This document shows, one piece after another, positions 49,124-57,117 of a stretch of 64,000 nt of DNA. The notes below the pieces were generated by a model. That model was not told the DNA's origin. It ran no database searches and saw only the letters and a list, made by a program, of their open reading frames with translations. The stretch spans positions 6,200,001-6,264,000 of the forward strand of contig NZ_CP048397.1 of the NCBI RefSeq assembly GCF_010384365.1. Reading direction: 5' to 3'. The stretch is from Streptomyces sp. S4.7. Lineage in GTDB: Bacteria; Actinomycetota; Actinomycetes; Streptomycetales; Streptomycetaceae. The position numbers and the translations under genes are program-made. Numbering within the stretch: the first letter of the stretch is position 1; each line of letters begins with the position of its first letter.

Positions 49124-49888
49124 ATGCGACGCCTGTATCCCGTGCCGTCCGAGCCGACGCCAGACCACGAGTGGGCCCTGGACGGCCTCGCCGAGGCGTA
49201 CGCGTATCCCGAGCCCCGCGAAGACCGGTCCTGGCTGCGCGCCAACATGGTCTCCACGCTCGACGGCGCCGCCCACCACGACGGCCGTTCGCAGGCCATC
49301 TCCTCCGACGCGGACATGCGGATCTTCGGCACCCTGCGCGCGCTCGCGGATGTCGTCCTCGTCGGTGCTGAGACGGTTCGCCTGGAGGGCTACCGGCCCG
49401 CCCGCGCCCGCGAAGCCTTCGCCGAGCGGCGCGCCGCCGCCGGGCAGGCGCCCGCGCCCGCGATCGCCGTCGTGAGCGCGAGCCTGAACCTGGACTTCTC
49501 GCTTCCGCTTTTCGTCTCGCCCCTCGTCCAGACGCTGATCCTGACCGGCGCCGCCGCGTCCCCCGACCGGATCCGCGCCGCCGAGCAGGCGGGCGCCCGG
49601 GTGCTCGTCGCCGGGGACGGGCCGGGCGTCGAGCCGCCCCGCGTGATCGCCGCCCTGGCGGAGATGGGCCTGAAGCGCCAGCTCACCGAGGGCGGCCCCC
49701 GGCTGCTCGGCCAGTTCGTGGCGGCCGGCGCACTGGACGAACTCTGTCTGACGGTCTCTCCTCTCCTCGCCGCCGGCGGCGCGCAGCGCATCACGGGCGG
49801 CCCGGACCTCGCCGACCCCGAGCGCTTCGCCCTGGCGGCGGTACTGGAAGAGGGCGGGTTCCTTTTCACCCGATACCGCCGGATCTGA
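49124..49888 (+). CDS. Pyrimidine reductase (RibD C-terminal domain)
   Basis: 254-residue RibD-C/DHFR-like NADPH reductase, without the deaminase domain of full RibD. RANMVSTLDGAAHHDGRSQAISSDADMRIF (about 40-68) and ADVVLVGAETVRLEGY (substrate and NADPH side). LTEGGPRLLGQFVAAGALDELCLTVSPLLAAGGAQRI (about 187-224) is the conserved EGGP catalytic region. It would reduce a ribosylaminopyrimidine in riboflavin synthesis or a related compound; no other rib genes are here, so the substrate is open. ATG 49124 lacks a clear SD. Confidence 0.8.
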   Translation: MRRLYPVPSEPTPDHEWALDGLAEAYAYPEPREDRSWLRANMVSTLDGAAHHDGRSQAISSDADMRIFGTLRALADVVLVGAETVRLEGYRPARAREAFAERRAAAGQAPAPAIAVVSASLNLDFSLPLFVSPLVQTLILTGAAASPDRIRAAEQAGARVLVAGDGPGVEPPRVIAALAEMGLKRQLTEGGPRLLGQFVAAGALDELCLTVSPLLAAGGAQRITGGPDLADPERFALAAVLEEGGFLFTRYRRI

Positions 49889-49890
49889 CA

Positions 49891-49920
49891 TTGGGCGGAA
49901 TTTCTCGTTCCGGTTAGCTT
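49891..49920 (+). promoter_or_regulatory. Promoter upstream of the 50.0-kb gene
   Basis: TTGGGC (49891-49896), 18-bp spacer, TAGCTT (49915-49920). Transcription from it would give a leader of about 95 nt with small GC hairpins before GTG 50021. The match to a housekeeping sigma-70 promoter is fair. Confidence 0.4.
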
Positions 49921-50020
49921 CCGCTGGGCACACTTACCCAGGCAGACCCCGTGCGGACGCGGGGAAGGATGGTTTCCGCAGCGGGCCTCACCGGCCCCTG
50001 AACGTTGAAGGGCGCCTGCC

Positions 50021-50548
50021 GTGTTCACAAGCGTATTGATGATCGAGAAGCCCCTGTCGTCCGTGGACGTCGACTTCGTGACCACGCTCCACGGCGAGGA
50101 GAACGTCACCTTCATCGTGCTCATGCAGCCCCGCGGCGACCAGGCGGACGCGCTGCTGCGCGCCATCGACGACGTCGCGTTCGGCGAGCTGCGGGAGGCC
50201 GGCCGCGAGGGCGAGGAGCCCGAGGGCGCCGCCGCCCGCGGCCCCGCCGAGCTGGCCCTCGCCCACTCCCTGGCCGCCCTGAAGGCGGCCGGCCGGGAGG
50301 CCACCGGCCTGGTGGTCGAGAACCACCCGCTGGACCACCTCGAGTCCGTCGTCGAGCAGTCGGCCGCCGACGAGGTGATCGTCCTCACCGAACCCCACTA
50401 CGTGGAGGAGTTCTTCCACCGGGACTGGGCCTCGCGCGCCCGCCACAAGGTCGGCGTCCCGGTGCTCAAGCTGTTCGCGCACGGCGCGGAGGACGGCAAC
50501 GCCGAAGGGTGGGCCAGGGGGGCGGGCGGAGCCGGCCGGAGCGAATAG
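50021..50548 (+). CDS. Hypothetical protein with alpha/beta-fold C-terminus
   Basis: 175 residues, soluble. Alternating strands and helices: FTSVLMIEKPLSSVDVDFVTTLHG, VTFIVLMQPRGDQADALLRAIDD, AALKAAGREATGLVVENHPLDHLESVV, ADEVIVLTEPHYVEEFFHRDWASRARHKVGVPVLKLFAHG. The layout (an HxxD-rich end, strands IVLM/VIVLTEP) resembles a universal-stress-protein-like Rossmann domain. Such Streptomyces proteins are often mislabelled indole-3-glycerol phosphate synthase; no (beta/alpha)8 barrel fits 175 residues. GTG 50021 has no strong SD. It precedes murC by 102 bp on the same strand. Confidence 0.6.
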   Translation: MFTSVLMIEKPLSSVDVDFVTTLHGEENVTFIVLMQPRGDQADALLRAIDDVAFGELREAGREGEEPEGAAARGPAELALAHSLAALKAAGREATGLVVENHPLDHLESVVEQSAADEVIVLTEPHYVEEFFHRDWASRARHKVGVPVLKLFAHGAEDGNAEGWARGAGGAGRSE

Positions 50549-50650
50549 GCTGGGGGACCGCCGGCGGCGTGGTTACGGCCGGCAGCACCGCACCCCCGCC
50601 GCGCGGACCGCACCGCACCGCACCGACCGCACCACCCTGGGAGAACACGT

Positions 50651-52051
50651 ATGGCACCCGGTATCCCCACCGCCATGGAACGGCCGCACTTCATCGGCAT
50701 CGGCGGCGCCGGAATGTCTGGTATCGCCAAGATCCTCACCCAGCGGGGCGCCAAGGTCGCGGGCAGCGACGCCAAGGAGTCCGGCACGGCCGAGGCCCTG
50801 CGCGCCCTCGGCGCCACGGTCCACATCGGCCACGCGGCGGAGCACCTCGCCGACGACGCCTCCTGCGTGGTCGTCTCCAGCGCGATCCGGGCGGACAACC
50901 CGGAGCTGGTACGGGCCGCCGAGCTGTCCGTCCCCGTCGTCCACCGCTCCGACGCGCTCGCCGCGCTGATGGGCGGCGGGCTGCGGTCCATCGCCGTCGC
51001 CGGCACGCACGGCAAGACGACGACGACCTCCATGCTGGCCGTCGCCCTCACGGAGCTGGGCCTCGACCCGTCGTACGCCATCGGCGGCGACCTGGACGGA
51101 CCCGGCACCAACGCCAGCCACGGCGACGGGGAGATCTTCGTCGCCGAGGCGGACGAAAGCGACCGCAGCTTCCAGAAGTACGACCCCGAGGTAGCGATCG
51201 TCCTCAACGTCGAACTGGACCACCACGCCAACTACGCCTCCATGGACGAGATCTACGAGTCCTTCGAGACGTTCGTCGGCAAGATCGTCCCCGGCGGCAC
51301 GCTGGTGATCGCGGCCGACCAGCCCGGCGCTGTCGAGCTGACCGCGAAGGTCGGCGACCTGTCGACGGTCAAGGTCGTGACGTACGGCGAGGCGGCGGAC
51401 GCCGACGTACGCGTCCACAAGGTCACCGCGCGCGGTCTGACCAGCGAGGTCACGGTCGTCCTCGCCGGCCGCTTCCTCACCTTCACGGTCTCCGTCCCCG
51501 GCCGCCACTACGCCCACAACGCGGTGGCCGCCCTCGCGGCGGGTGTCGCGCTCGGCATCCCGGCGCACAACCTCGCCTCCGCGCTCGGCAAGTACACCGG
51601 CGTCAAGCGCCGCCTCCAGCTCAAGGGCGAGGCGAACGGTGTGCAGGTCATCGACTCCTACGCGCACCACCCCACCGAGATGACCGCCGACCTGGAGGCG
51701 ATGCGCGCCGCCGCCGCCCCCGGCTCCCGGCTCCTCGTCGTCTTCCAGCCGCACCTCTTCTCGCGCACGCAGGAGCTGGGTACGGAGATGGGTCAGGCCC
51801 TCGCCCTCGCCGACGCGTCGGTGGTGCTGGACATCTATCCGGCCCGCGAGGACCCGATCCCCGGTATCACCAGCGCGCTGATCATCGAGGCGGCCACGGC
51901 GGCGGGCGCGGACGTACGCTCCGTACACGACAAGGGCGCGGTGCCCGAGGCCGTGGCGGGAATGGCGAAGCCCGGTGATCTCGTTCTCACCATGGGGGCC
52001 GGCGACGTCACGGACCTGGGTCCGGAGATCCTTGCCCGGCTGTCCCACTGA
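50651..52051 (+). CDS. murC: UDP-N-acetylmuramate-L-alanine ligase
   Basis: 466-residue Mur ligase that adds L-Ala to UDP-MurNAc, the first peptide step in peptidoglycan synthesis. Rossmann start HFIGIGGAGMSGIAKIL (about 13-29), central ATPase loop GTHGKTTTT (118-126), EADESDRSF and LNVELDHHANY (Mg/substrate), IDSYAHHPTEM and the C-terminal domain LLVVFQPHLFSRTQEL. ATG 50651 is near a GGGAGAA ribosome site. Unlike E. coli it is not in the dcw cluster; it is followed 32 bp later by msrB. Confidence 0.92.
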   Translation: MAPGIPTAMERPHFIGIGGAGMSGIAKILTQRGAKVAGSDAKESGTAEALRALGATVHIGHAAEHLADDASCVVVSSAIRADNPELVRAAELSVPVVHRSDALAALMGGGLRSIAVAGTHGKTTTTSMLAVALTELGLDPSYAIGGDLDGPGTNASHGDGEIFVAEADESDRSFQKYDPEVAIVLNVELDHHANYASMDEIYESFETFVGKIVPGGTLVIAADQPGAVELTAKVGDLSTVKVVTYGEAADADVRVHKVTARGLTSEVTVVLAGRFLTFTVSVPGRHYAHNAVAALAAGVALGIPAHNLASALGKYTGVKRRLQLKGEANGVQVIDSYAHHPTEMTADLEAMRAAAAPGSRLLVVFQPHLFSRTQELGTEMGQALALADASVVLDIYPAREDPIPGITSALIIEAATAAGADVRSVHDKGAVPEAVAGMAKPGDLVLTMGAGDVTDLGPEILARLSH

Positions 52052-52083
52052 GGCGCACCACCCGAGGCCCGAGAGAGGAAGTC

Positions 52084-52491
52084 ATGGCGTACGACATCGA
52101 CAAGCCCGACGAGCAGTGGCGCGAGGAGCTGTCACCGGCCGAGTACGCGGTGCTGCGCCAGGCCGGTACCGAGCCCGCCTTCGTCGGTGAGTACACGGAC
52201 ACCAAGACGGCCGGTGTCTACTCCTGTCGCGCGTGCGGCGCGGAGCTGTTCCGCTCCGACACGAAGTTCGAGTCGCACTGCGGCTGGCCGTCGTTCTACG
52301 ACCCGAAGGACAGCGACGCGGTCGAGCTGATCGAGGACCGCACGATGGGCATGGTCCGCATCGAGGTCCGCTGCTCACGCTGCGGCTCGCACCTGGGCCA
52401 CGTCTTCGAGGGCGAGGGCTACCCGACCCCGACCGACCAGCGGTACTGCATCAACTCGATCTCACTGCGGCTGACGCCCGACGAGGCCTGA
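52084..52491 (+). CDS. msrB: Methionine (R)-sulfoxide reductase
   Basis: 135-residue SelR-fold enzyme repairing methionine-R-sulfoxide in proteins. Structural zinc cysteines C48/C51 (SCRACG) and C97/C100 (CSRCGSHLG); catalytic C122 in RYCINSISL, where cysteine replaces the selenocysteine of some homologues. Other family motifs are HCGWPSFYDP and GHVFEGEG. GAGAGGAAGTC just before ATG 52084 is the ribosome site. Same strand as murC, 32 bp apart, probably cotranscribed. It acts in the cytoplasm with a thioredoxin-type reductant. Confidence 0.92.
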   Translation: MAYDIDKPDEQWREELSPAEYAVLRQAGTEPAFVGEYTDTKTAGVYSCRACGAELFRSDTKFESHCGWPSFYDPKDSDAVELIEDRTMGMVRIEVRCSRCGSHLGHVFEGEGYPTPTDQRYCINSISLRLTPDEA

Positions 52492-52539
52492 CGACCGACC
52501 GCCCTGCCCGACTCTTCTAGGGGTCGGGCAGGGCGCACG

Positions 52540-52788
52540 TCAGGCTTCGGCCGCCGCGTACGTGACGAAGCTCGTCCAGGCGCCGGGGGCGAGGGCGAGT
52601 TGGGGGCCCTCGGTGACCTTGGAGTCGCGGACGTGGATGGTGGTGGGGCAGGCGGCGACCTCGACGCAGGAGTCGCCGTCGCCGGTGCTGTAGGTGGACT
52701 TGTGCCAGGAGAGGGCGACTTCGACGCAGTCGTCTCCGGAGCCGCTGCTGTAGCTGCTCTTGAACCAGGCCAATTCTGTGGTGCTCAT
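52540..52788 (-). CDS. DUF397 protein with a tandem motif
   Basis: 82 residues. Two successive DUF397-type motifs: FKSSYSSGSGDDCVEVAL and HKSTYSTGDGDSCVEVAACP (about 9-26 and 29-48), then IHVRDSKVTEGPQLALAPGAWTSFV, the usual ending. The doubled Ser/Cys motif is longer than the standard single copy of about 60 residues. Its ATG overlaps the stop of the XRE-family gene (ATGA). DUF397 partners of XRE-DUF5753 regulators are thought to act with the regulator, in the BldB/WhiJ-like network. Confidence 0.8.
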   Translation of the reverse strand: MSTTELAWFKSSYSSGSGDDCVEVALSWHKSTYSTGDGDSCVEVAACPTTIHVRDSKVTEGPQLALAPGAWTSFVTYAAAEA

Positions 52789-53639
52789 AGCGCTCCTCGC
52801 ATCTGCCGTAGCAGGCTCAGGGAGTCCTCCAGGGGGAGAGCCTGTGAACGCATCCTGGCATATCGCATCTGGAGCGTGCTGACCACTTTCGGGTCAGTGA
52901 TGAGCTGGCCGCTTTCCTGACCCTCGCAGTAGGCGAGCCAGCGGTTGTCCGGGGTCTCCAGCAGTCGCATCGGACCGTGCAGCCCCGCATGGTCCTCCTT
53001 CACCTGCGGCATGAGCTGGATCTCGATGTTCCTCCGCTCGCCGAGGGTGAGGATGTGGTCGATCAGCTCCCGAGTCACGTCGTCACCACCCGTATTGCGT
53101 AGGAACAGGTGCTCTTCGAGGATGAAGCTGTACGACGTGTTCGGGCGCTCCCGGAGCAATCGTTGGCGCTCCGTCCGAGCCGCCATTTGTGTCTCGATCT
53201 GGTCGTCCCCGAGCGGCGGAAGCTGGTTGACGAACAACTTCCGCGCATACGCCTCCGTCTGCAACAGCCCCGGAATCAAACGGCATTCGTACGTGTAGAG
53301 GCTCAGCGCCTCCGCCTCCAGCTTCGCCCACTGGCGGAACCACCGTGCCAGCCCCGGCTGTCGGGCGAGATGTCTCGCCGCACCCCGCAACGCGCCGAAC
53401 GCGTCGAGGACTTCCTCCGCGCGCTCCACGAACTCCAGCGTCGGGAACCGGCGGCCCTGTTCGATGGAGGCCACCGTCGGTACCGAATACCGCACCCGGG
53501 GCGCGAACTCCTCCTGCGTCAGCCTCGCCCGTTTCCGGAACGCCTTGACCACCGCGCCGAACGCCTTCAGGCTGTCCGACGTCTCCGGTTCCTCGCCACC
53601 CGTCACTCCTCCGCCCGTACCGCCCACACCGTCAGTCAT
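52785..53639 (-). CDS. XRE-family regulator with DUF5753 ligand-binding domain
   Basis: 284 residues. N-terminal helix-turn-helix of the Cro/cI type (about 25-80: AFGAVVKAFRKRARLTQEEFAPRVRYSVPTVASIEQGRRFP). A DUF5753 domain follows (about 105-280: WFRQWAKLEAEALSLYTYECRLIPGLLQTEAYAR, TERQRLLRERP, HGPMRLLETPD). ATG 53639 follows GGGAGG by 7 nt. It forms an overlapping operon with DUF397 and is divergent from the ATPase gene, with an inverted repeat in the shared upstream region. Such trios are developmental regulators in Streptomyces; the target here is inferred. Confidence 0.85.
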   Translation of the reverse strand: MTDGVGGTGGGVTGGEEPETSDSLKAFGAVVKAFRKRARLTQEEFAPRVRYSVPTVASIEQGRRFPTLEFVERAEEVLDAFGALRGAARHLARQPGLARWFRQWAKLEAEALSLYTYECRLIPGLLQTEAYARKLFVNQLPPLGDDQIETQMAARTERQRLLRERPNTSYSFILEEHLFLRNTGGDDVTRELIDHILTLGERRNIEIQLMPQVKEDHAGLHGPMRLLETPDNRWLAYCEGQESGQLITDPKVVSTLQMRYARMRSQALPLEDSLSLLRQMRGAL

Positions 53640-53700
53640 ACGGCTGCCTCCCGTGCGCACCTGTCCCTGGCCGGTCACCCACAACGCGGCAATGCTCACG

Positions 53701-53719
53701 GACAGTGACCCACACTGTC
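53701..53719. promoter_or_regulatory. Candidate operator between XRE and ATPase genes
   Basis: GACAGTG-ACCCA-CACTGTC, perfect 7-bp inverted repeat with 5-bp spacer. It lies 62 bp upstream of the XRE start and just before a TACGCT -10 (53735-53740) for the ATPase gene. It is well placed for autoregulation by the XRE protein. Confidence 0.5.
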
Positions 53720-53800
53720 TACCCTCCGTACCCGTACGCTGACGTGTTGTACGGGTTCGCGAGCTGGCTCGATCACCCCGCTGACCTCGACGTTGGTGCC

Positions 53801-54256
53801 ATGAACGCACCCGTCACCCCCCAACAATCGGGCACCGTACGTCTGTTCACGCAGCGTTTCAGTTCCACGCCCCTCGGCGCCCGGCTCGCCCGCCACCTTG
53901 CTGTCCACCAACTGCACGCCTGGAACATCCCCTACGGCTCCGAGGTCTCGGAGGCCGCCGCGCTCGTCGTCGCCGAGCTGGCGGCCAACGCCGCGACCCA
54001 CGGCCGAGTACCCGGCCGGGACTTCGAGTTGGGGCTCCGGCTCGCGACCGCGCCGGACGTCCTGCGGATCGAGGTGTCCGACACCCGTGGTGAGCGCCGG
54101 CCGCCGGGTCCGGGGCGGCTGCCGCCCACCCCGCCGGTCGACGCGCGCAGCGGGCGTGGGCTGTTGATCGTGGAGGCGCTGGCCAGCCGGTGGGAGGTGG
54201 TGGACCGGGTGCCGGTGGGCAAGACCGTACGCGCGGAACTGGACCTTCCGCACTGA
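53801..54256 (+). CDS. RsbW-like HATPase (anti-sigma/regulatory kinase)
   Basis: 151 residues. GHKL/HATPase_c fold: N box VVAELAANAATHG (about 55-67), G1 RIEVSDTRGERRPP, G2 ARSGRGLLIVEALASRWEV, all in the short single-domain form of Streptomyces RsbW-like proteins. These proteins act as anti-sigma switches or pair with DUF397/XRE regulators. ATG 53801 was taken over GTG 53705 because the only -10 (TACGCT) would start mRNA near 53747. It is divergent from the XRE gene across 161 bp. Confidence 0.8.
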   Translation: MNAPVTPQQSGTVRLFTQRFSSTPLGARLARHLAVHQLHAWNIPYGSEVSEAAALVVAELAANAATHGRVPGRDFELGLRLATAPDVLRIEVSDTRGERRPPGPGRLPPTPPVDARSGRGLLIVEALASRWEVVDRVPVGKTVRAELDLPH

Positions 54257-54343
54257 ACGGGCGTTCGGTCGCGGGGGCCTTGTGCGGTGTTGGCGTGTCC
54301 ATGACGATGAAGCGCCGGTTCATCGTTTCGGAAGGGATTTTCC

Positions 54344-55771
54344 ATGCCCGAGAAGTCCGCTGGAATGCCGCGCAGAAGAACCGTTCTCGCCTCGGCCGCC
54401 GTGACGGCCGCCGGGGTACCCCTGATCGTGTCCGCCGGGCAGGCGGTCGCCTCCGGTCGCGGCCGGGAGCACGGCGGCGCCGCCGCCACCGCGCAGGCGC
54501 CCGACCGGGAGTTGCGCAAGCTGCTGGGGGAGATCGACGCGGACCGTATCGAGGCGACCGTACGGCGGCTCGCCGCGTTCGGGACCCGGCACACGCTGTC
54601 CGTCCAGGACGACCCCGAGCGGGGAATCGGCGCCGCGCGCGACTGGATCCTGGCCGAGATGAAGAAGTACGCGGCGGTCTCCGGCGGCCGGATGACGGCC
54701 GAGTTGCAGTCGTACATCCAGGAGCCCGCGTCCCGTATCCCGGTGGCAACGAAGATCACCAACGTCGTTGCCACGCTGCGTGGTTCCGTCGACCCCGACC
54801 GCGTGTACGTCGTCGCCGGGCACTACGACTCGCGGGTCACCGACGTCATGGACGCGACCAGCGACGCGCCGGGCGCGGATGACGACGCGTCCGGTGTCGC
54901 GCTCGTGATGGAGCTGGCTCGGGTGCTGGCGAAGCGCCGTCCGGCCGCGACGATCGTGTTGGTCGCGGTCGCCGGCGAGGAGCAGGGCCTGTACGGATCG
55001 GGTTACGCCGCCGAGCAGTTCAAGGCCCGGGGCGCCGATGTCCAGGGCATGTTCACCAACGACATCATCGGCAGCTCGCGCGCCGACGACGGCACCCGCG
55101 ACCCGTACACGGTAAGGCTCTTCGCGGAGGGCGTACCGACGTCCGAGACCCCGGAACAGGCCAACACCCGCCGCTCGGTGGGTGGCGAGAACGACTCGGC
55201 GACCCGGCAGCTCGCCCGTTTCGTCAGCGACGTCGGGGACAACGACGCGACGGGGATGAACGTCCGCGTGGTCTACCGGCGCGACCGCTATCTGCGGGGC
55301 GGCGACCACATCCCGTTCCTCGAACAGGGCTATCCGGCGGCCCGGTTCACCGAACCGGCCGAGGACTTCGCGCACCAGCACCAGGACGTACGGGTGGAGG
55401 ACGGCAAGCAGTACGGCGACCTGCCCGAGTTCTGCGACTTCGACTACATCGCCCGTGTGACCCGCGTGAACGGCGCGGTGCTCTGGACCCTGGCGCAGGC
55501 GCCCGGCACACCGCGCGACGCGCGGATCGTCACGAGCAACCTCACCAACGACACCGAGCTGAAGTGGACGCGTGGCACGGAGCCGGACCTGGCGGGCTAC
55601 GAGGTGGTGTGGCGCGAGACGGCCGAGCCGGAGTGGACCCATGTGATCAAGGTCGGCCTCACGACCACTCACACCGTGGACCTCTCCAAGGACAACGTCT
55701 TCTTCGGCGTCCGCGCGGTCAACCGCGACGGCAAGCGCAGCCCGGTGGCGTTCCCGATGCCGGGGAACTGA
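54344..55771 (+). CDS. Secreted M28 family zinc aminopeptidase
   Basis: 475 residues. The leader (MPRRRTVLASAAVTAAGVPLIVSAGQAVA) is twin-arginine-like. M28 peptidase domain with two-zinc ligands: His in VAGHYDSR, Asp in GADDDASG, Glu pair in VAVAGEEQG, Asp in FTNDIIG, His in EDFAHQHQD. A fibronectin type III-like C-terminal module (about 385-475: ELKWTRGTEPDLAGYEVVWRETAEPEWTHV) follows. It cleaves N-terminal residues of peptides outside the cell. ATG 54344 follows GGAAGGGA. It stands alone between two unrelated genes. Confidence 0.85.
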   Translation: MPEKSAGMPRRRTVLASAAVTAAGVPLIVSAGQAVASGRGREHGGAAATAQAPDRELRKLLGEIDADRIEATVRRLAAFGTRHTLSVQDDPERGIGAARDWILAEMKKYAAVSGGRMTAELQSYIQEPASRIPVATKITNVVATLRGSVDPDRVYVVAGHYDSRVTDVMDATSDAPGADDDASGVALVMELARVLAKRRPAATIVLVAVAGEEQGLYGSGYAAEQFKARGADVQGMFTNDIIGSSRADDGTRDPYTVRLFAEGVPTSETPEQANTRRSVGGENDSATRQLARFVSDVGDNDATGMNVRVVYRRDRYLRGGDHIPFLEQGYPAARFTEPAEDFAHQHQDVRVEDGKQYGDLPEFCDFDYIARVTRVNGAVLWTLAQAPGTPRDARIVTSNLTNDTELKWTRGTEPDLAGYEVVWRETAEPEWTHVIKVGLTTTHTVDLSKDNVFFGVRAVNRDGKRSPVAFPMPGN

Positions 55772-55828
55772 CGGTCAGTCGGTTCGGTTACCGGTCGCGG
55801 AGGTCCGGCCCGGGGGCCCGCCCGCCGC

Positions 55829-56339
55829 TCATGAGGCGGCGGGCGTGGTCACCCTGAAGGTGGAGGGGTGCTTCATGGCGAACTCCGAGCCCTCCGGCAC
55901 CAGGCCCTCGGGTGGCCGCCACGTGAACCCCTGGCCCGTCACGCCGTAGACCAGCGCGTTGTCGTGCCGGATCCGCGCGCTCTGCCGGCCGGGCGGCAAC
56001 GCGAACAGCAGCTCCTCGGCGATACGCATCTCCGGGCTCCGGGCTCCGGTCCACCGGATCGTCGTGGAGGAAGTGCACGACAGAGTCCCCGGGCGGGTCG
56101 ATGACCATCCGCATCGTGTTCCAGCCGTGGTCCGTCACCTCCAGCAGGTCCACGAGCAGCGGGTTGATCTGCGGGTCGGGCGTCCCCCGCCACATGGTGC
56201 CGTCGTCCGTCACCACCGACAGGACATGTGCGCAGTCCACGCCGACGCGCAGGTCCATGCGCCGCCACCCGTCCGGCGCGTCGGGCGGCACGAAGGCACC
56301 GATTCGTCGGATCAACTCGTCCTGCCGGTCCCCGCTCAC
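55829..56339 (-). pseudogene. Hypothetical protein gene, frameshifted by 7-bp repeat
   Basis: From GTG 56339 the frame encodes SGDRQDELIRRIGAFVPPDA, then MDLRVGVDCAHVLSVVTDDG and FLHDDPVDRSPEPGD before drifting. The continuation is in another frame: MRIAEELLFALPPGRQSARI, then GQGFTWRPPEGLVPEGSEFA to a stop near 55829. Three copies of the unit CTCCGGG (56030-56049, plus strand) lie at the join; removing one 7-bp unit fuses the frames as VDRSPEMRIAEELL. The protein would be about 165 residues and of unknown family. It is either a recent mutation or a slip-controlled gene. Confidence 0.65.
56030..56049. repeat. 7-bp tandem repeat at the frameshift
   Basis: CTCCGGG, CTCCGGG, CTCCGG: 2.9 units inside coding sequence. 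Because 7 is not a multiple of three, each gain or loss of a unit changes the frame. Confidence 0.75.
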
Positions 56340-56402
56340 CGCTGCTCAACCCCCAGGTCCTACGGCCTCGTCGGTCGTGCCGGCCGGTCGGACGACCGTA
56401 GC

Positions 56403-56795
56403 TCAGGCCGCGGTCGCAGGCTGGAGGAGATCCCAGCGGTTGCCGTACAGGTCCTCGAAGACCGCGACCGAGCCGTAGGGCTCGTGCCGGGGTTCCTCCA
56501 GGAAACGCACCCCCGCCGCCGTCATCCGGGCATGATCCCCCGCGAAGTCGTCCGTGTGGAGGAAGAAGCCGACCCTGCCGCCCGTCTGCGCGCCGACGCG
56601 TGCCCGCTGGGCGTCGTCGGCCGCGCGGGCCAGCAGGAGCGCACCGGCGCCGCCGTGCGGCCGCACGACGACCCAGCGGGAGCCGTCGCCGCGGTCGGTG
56701 TCCTCGACCAGCTCGAAGTCGAGGGGGCCGGTGTAGAAGGCGATGGCCTCGTCGTAGTCGCGGACGACGAGGGTGACGAGGGCGATGTGTGGCAT
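56403..56795 (-). CDS. VOC superfamily (glyoxalase-like) protein
   Basis: 130 residues, two beta-alpha-beta-beta-beta modules. First: HIALVTLVVRDYDEAIAFYTGPLDFELVED with His3; second: GRVGFFLHTDDFAGDHARMTAAGVRFLEEPRHEPYGSVAVFEDLYGNRWDLLQP. Metal ligands likely include H3 and Glu of VFEDLYGN. It could be a glyoxalase, dioxygenase or resistance protein; the family name alone is safe. ATG 56795 has TAACGT six bases upstream, so leaderless expression is likely. Divergent from the kinase gene across a repeat-rich gap. Confidence 0.8.
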   Translation of the reverse strand: MPHIALVTLVVRDYDEAIAFYTGPLDFELVEDTDRGDGSRWVVVRPHGGAGALLLARAADDAQRARVGAQTGGRVGFFLHTDDFAGDHARMTAAGVRFLEEPRHEPYGSVAVFEDLYGNRWDLLQPATAA

Positions 56796-56862
56796 GCGTT
56801 TACGTTATACGTATGACCGGTTTGCGGGCAAGATGGGCCCGGGCCCGCCCGGTGGCCGGTTC

Positions 56863-57061
56863 GTCCTCAATCGCCGGACGGGCTGAGTTCGTGGCGCCCG
56901 GCCCGTGTCCTCAAGCGCCCGCTGGGCTTGGTGGTGCCGGTTCCGTGTCGTCGAGCGCCGGACGGGCCGAGTTGGTGGTGCCGGGCCCGTGTTCTCAAGC
57001 GTCGGGCGGACTTGATTCCTGCCGGGCCGGGGGAAATCAAGCCCGTCCGGCGAATGAGGAC
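56863..57061. repeat. Dispersed 23-bp repeat cluster, five copies
   Basis: Forward copies at 56863-56885, 56907-56929, 56947-56969 and 56991-57013 (GTCCTCAATCGCCGGACGGG and variants), then one reverse copy at 57039-57061. It fills the 322-bp gap between the divergent VOC and kinase genes. Copies have diverged but stay recognisable. Confidence 0.8.
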
Positions 57062-57117
57062 AAACCCCGGGCCGGGGGACGGGCCACCTCCAGCGACCCG
57101 GATGGAACAATGCGCGC

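Noticed and set aside
49925..50020. Riboswitch in the leader before the 50.0-kb gene
   Set aside because: Only small GC hairpins are visible and they match no known riboswitch class that I recognise.
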